Below, piece after piece: positions 63,470 to 64,000 of a stretch of DNA of 64,000 bases. The stretch lies in NCBI RefSeq assembly GCF_047971185.1, contig NZ_JBKDZH010000065.1, positions 1 through 64,000 on the forward strand, in the 5' to 3' direction. The translations under genes were made by a program, and so were the position numbers. Source of the stretch: Kluyvera sp047971185. Lineage in GTDB: Bacteria; Pseudomonadota; Gammaproteobacteria; Enterobacterales; Enterobacteriaceae. A model generated the notes under the pieces. It was given only the letters and a program-made list of their open reading frames with translations. It was not told the origin of the DNA and made no database searches. Within the stretch, counting starts at the first letter, position 1. Each line of letters starts with the position of its first letter.

Positions 63470-63486
63470 TTGGCTCCTCTGACTGG
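63470..63486 (-). repeat. Right attachment site of the ICE (17-bp direct repeat)
   Basis: Minus strand CCAGTCAGAGGAGCCAA; it overlaps the 3' end of the intact tRNA-Asn. Identical to 5592-5608. Confidence 0.92.
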
Positions 63487-63546
63487 ACTCGAACCAGTGA
63501 CATACGGATTAACAGTCCGCCGTTCTACCGACTGAACTACAGAGGA
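63471..63546 (-). tRNA. asnT: tRNA-Asn (anticodon GTT), rebuilt by ICE insertion
   Basis: A 76-nt tRNA identical to the copy at 332-407 with encoded CCA, anticodon GTT. The first bases after CCA belong to the ICE, so the gene is functional but its original 3' flank now lies at 5560-5592. The symbol follows from the adjacent mtfA, as in E. coli; a different asn copy is possible. Confidence 0.96.
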
Positions 63547-63646
63547 ATCGTGTGAACGAGGCGCATAGTACTGGCCACGGATATTTGTGTCAACACTAAA
63601 TTTAAGCTGCTGATTCAATTGGCTGAATTTAGCACAAGCTGTTGTT

Positions 63647-64000
63647 TTAGTGTACTGCCGGGGGATTTCCATCCTGCTGGTTATTATCGCGTAACCGTTG
63701 CAGCGGGTCCTGGCCGTAGAAGCCGCAGAAACGCTGCCACAGCGCCGGGAAACGCGGGGCGAAAAGTTCAGGGGCGCTGAAAAAATATTCAGAGAGCACT
63801 GCAAAGCATTCTGCCGGATCGGTCGCCGCATAGGCATCGATGCTGGCGGCATTTTCGCCAACTAAATCAATCTCATCCTGAATATTGTTCATTGCCGCGT
63901 GCAGATCGTGTTCCCAGCCTGCCACTTCACGCAGAGGGATAAACGGCACGCCGCTGGCGCGATCGCCGTTGCGCGTGTCGAGCTTATGCGCCACTTCGTG
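63647..64000 (-). CDS. mtfA: MtfA (YeeI), Mlc titration factor, C-terminal part
   Basis: The C-terminal about 118 residues are present; the gene continues to the right of the window. The start of the visible part is HEVAHKLDTRNGDRASGVPF, the zinc-peptidase HExxH motif. MtfA binds the glucose regulator Mlc and has peptidase activity. In E. coli it flanks asnT, which fits this chromosomal position. Confidence 0.95.
   Translation of the reverse strand, partial: HEVAHKLDTRNGDRASGVPFIPLREVAGWEHDLHAAMNNIQDEIDLVGENAASIDAYAATDPAECFAVLSEYFFSAPELFAPRFPALWQRFCGFYGQDPLQRLRDNNQQDGNPPAVH

Larger units (their letters stand above)
5592..63486. mobile_element. Integrative and conjugative element of ICEKp type in tRNA-Asn, about 57.9 kb
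   Basis: The element is bounded by 17-bp direct repeats of the tRNA-Asn 3' end and has an integrase just inside the right repeat. It contains a complete virB1-11 set, mobB/mobC, a palindromic oriT-like region and ICE-type regulators. Cargo fills the rest: several likely defence loci on the left and near the integrase, and metabolic genes in between. The order integrase, cargo, virB operon, mob genes, cargo resembles ICEKp1, but no ybt genes are present. Base composition is mosaic, with AT-rich cargo next to GC-rich transfer genes. Whether it still excises is not decidable from sequence; integrase, relaxase and all VirB ORFs are intact. Confidence 0.9.

Noticed and set aside
5592..63486. Yersiniabactin (HPI) genes in the asn-tRNA element
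   Set aside because: Integrase and att site suggest HPI relatives, but no NRPS, polyketide synthase or siderophore receptor gene is encoded.
1..64000. CRISPR arrays
   Set aside because: No series of regularly spaced direct repeats was seen and no cas genes are present.

Overview
The window is enterobacterial chromosome from the Klebsiella/Enterobacter/Citrobacter group. It carries nac and cbl beside tRNA-Asn genes on the left and the end of mtfA (yeeI) beside another tRNA-Asn on the right, the known neighbourhood of the asn tRNA cluster. I could not fix the species from the sequence alone.

Between the two tRNA genes lies one large integrated element of about 57.9 kb. It is bounded by a 17-bp direct repeat of the tRNA-Asn 3' end (5592-5608 and 63470-63486). 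A P4/HPI-type tyrosine integrase sits just inside the right tRNA. The element carries a full VirB-type secretion system (virB1 to virB11, with virB3 fused to virB4 and a short virB7 lipoprotein), MOBC-type mobilization genes (mobB coupling protein, mobC relaxase), a GC-rich palindromic region that probably holds oriT, and AlpA/DUF2857/DksA-type regulators. I read it as an integrative and conjugative element (ICE) of the ICEKp type, but without a yersiniabactin locus. A second integrase start at the far left, next to the first tRNA-Asn, shows that another island begins outside the window, so nac and cbl lie between two islands.

Layout of the ICE from left to right: a decayed left end (broken gene, small ORF with a good promoter, integrase tail); an ATPase plus reverse transcriptase-nitrilase operon (7.3-12.2 kb); an IS2-like remnant; a TerB-domain/BrxD-like/Lhr-like helicase operon (13.1-18.9 kb); ardC anti-restriction gene; an RloC-like ATPase (21.1-23.4 kb); a LysR regulator with an MFS pump; DNA methyltransferase, mobC and mobB; oriT region; virB operon; regulators; a metabolic cluster (44.1-52.6 kb); a DapA-like/B3-B4/MFS group with an XRE-cupin regulator (53-56.5 kb); DinB-like and GNAT genes; DarTG toxin-antitoxin; a DUF4365-type nuclease fusion; and the integrase.

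The element therefore combines self-transfer with at least five likely anti-phage or anti-plasmid loci, one anti-restriction gene, and an unrecognised oxidoreductase/transport cluster. The strongest candidates for new biology are the ATPase plus RT-nitrilase pair, the three-gene TerB/ATPase/helicase operon, the nuclease fusion at 60.5 kb and the metabolic cluster at 44-52 kb.
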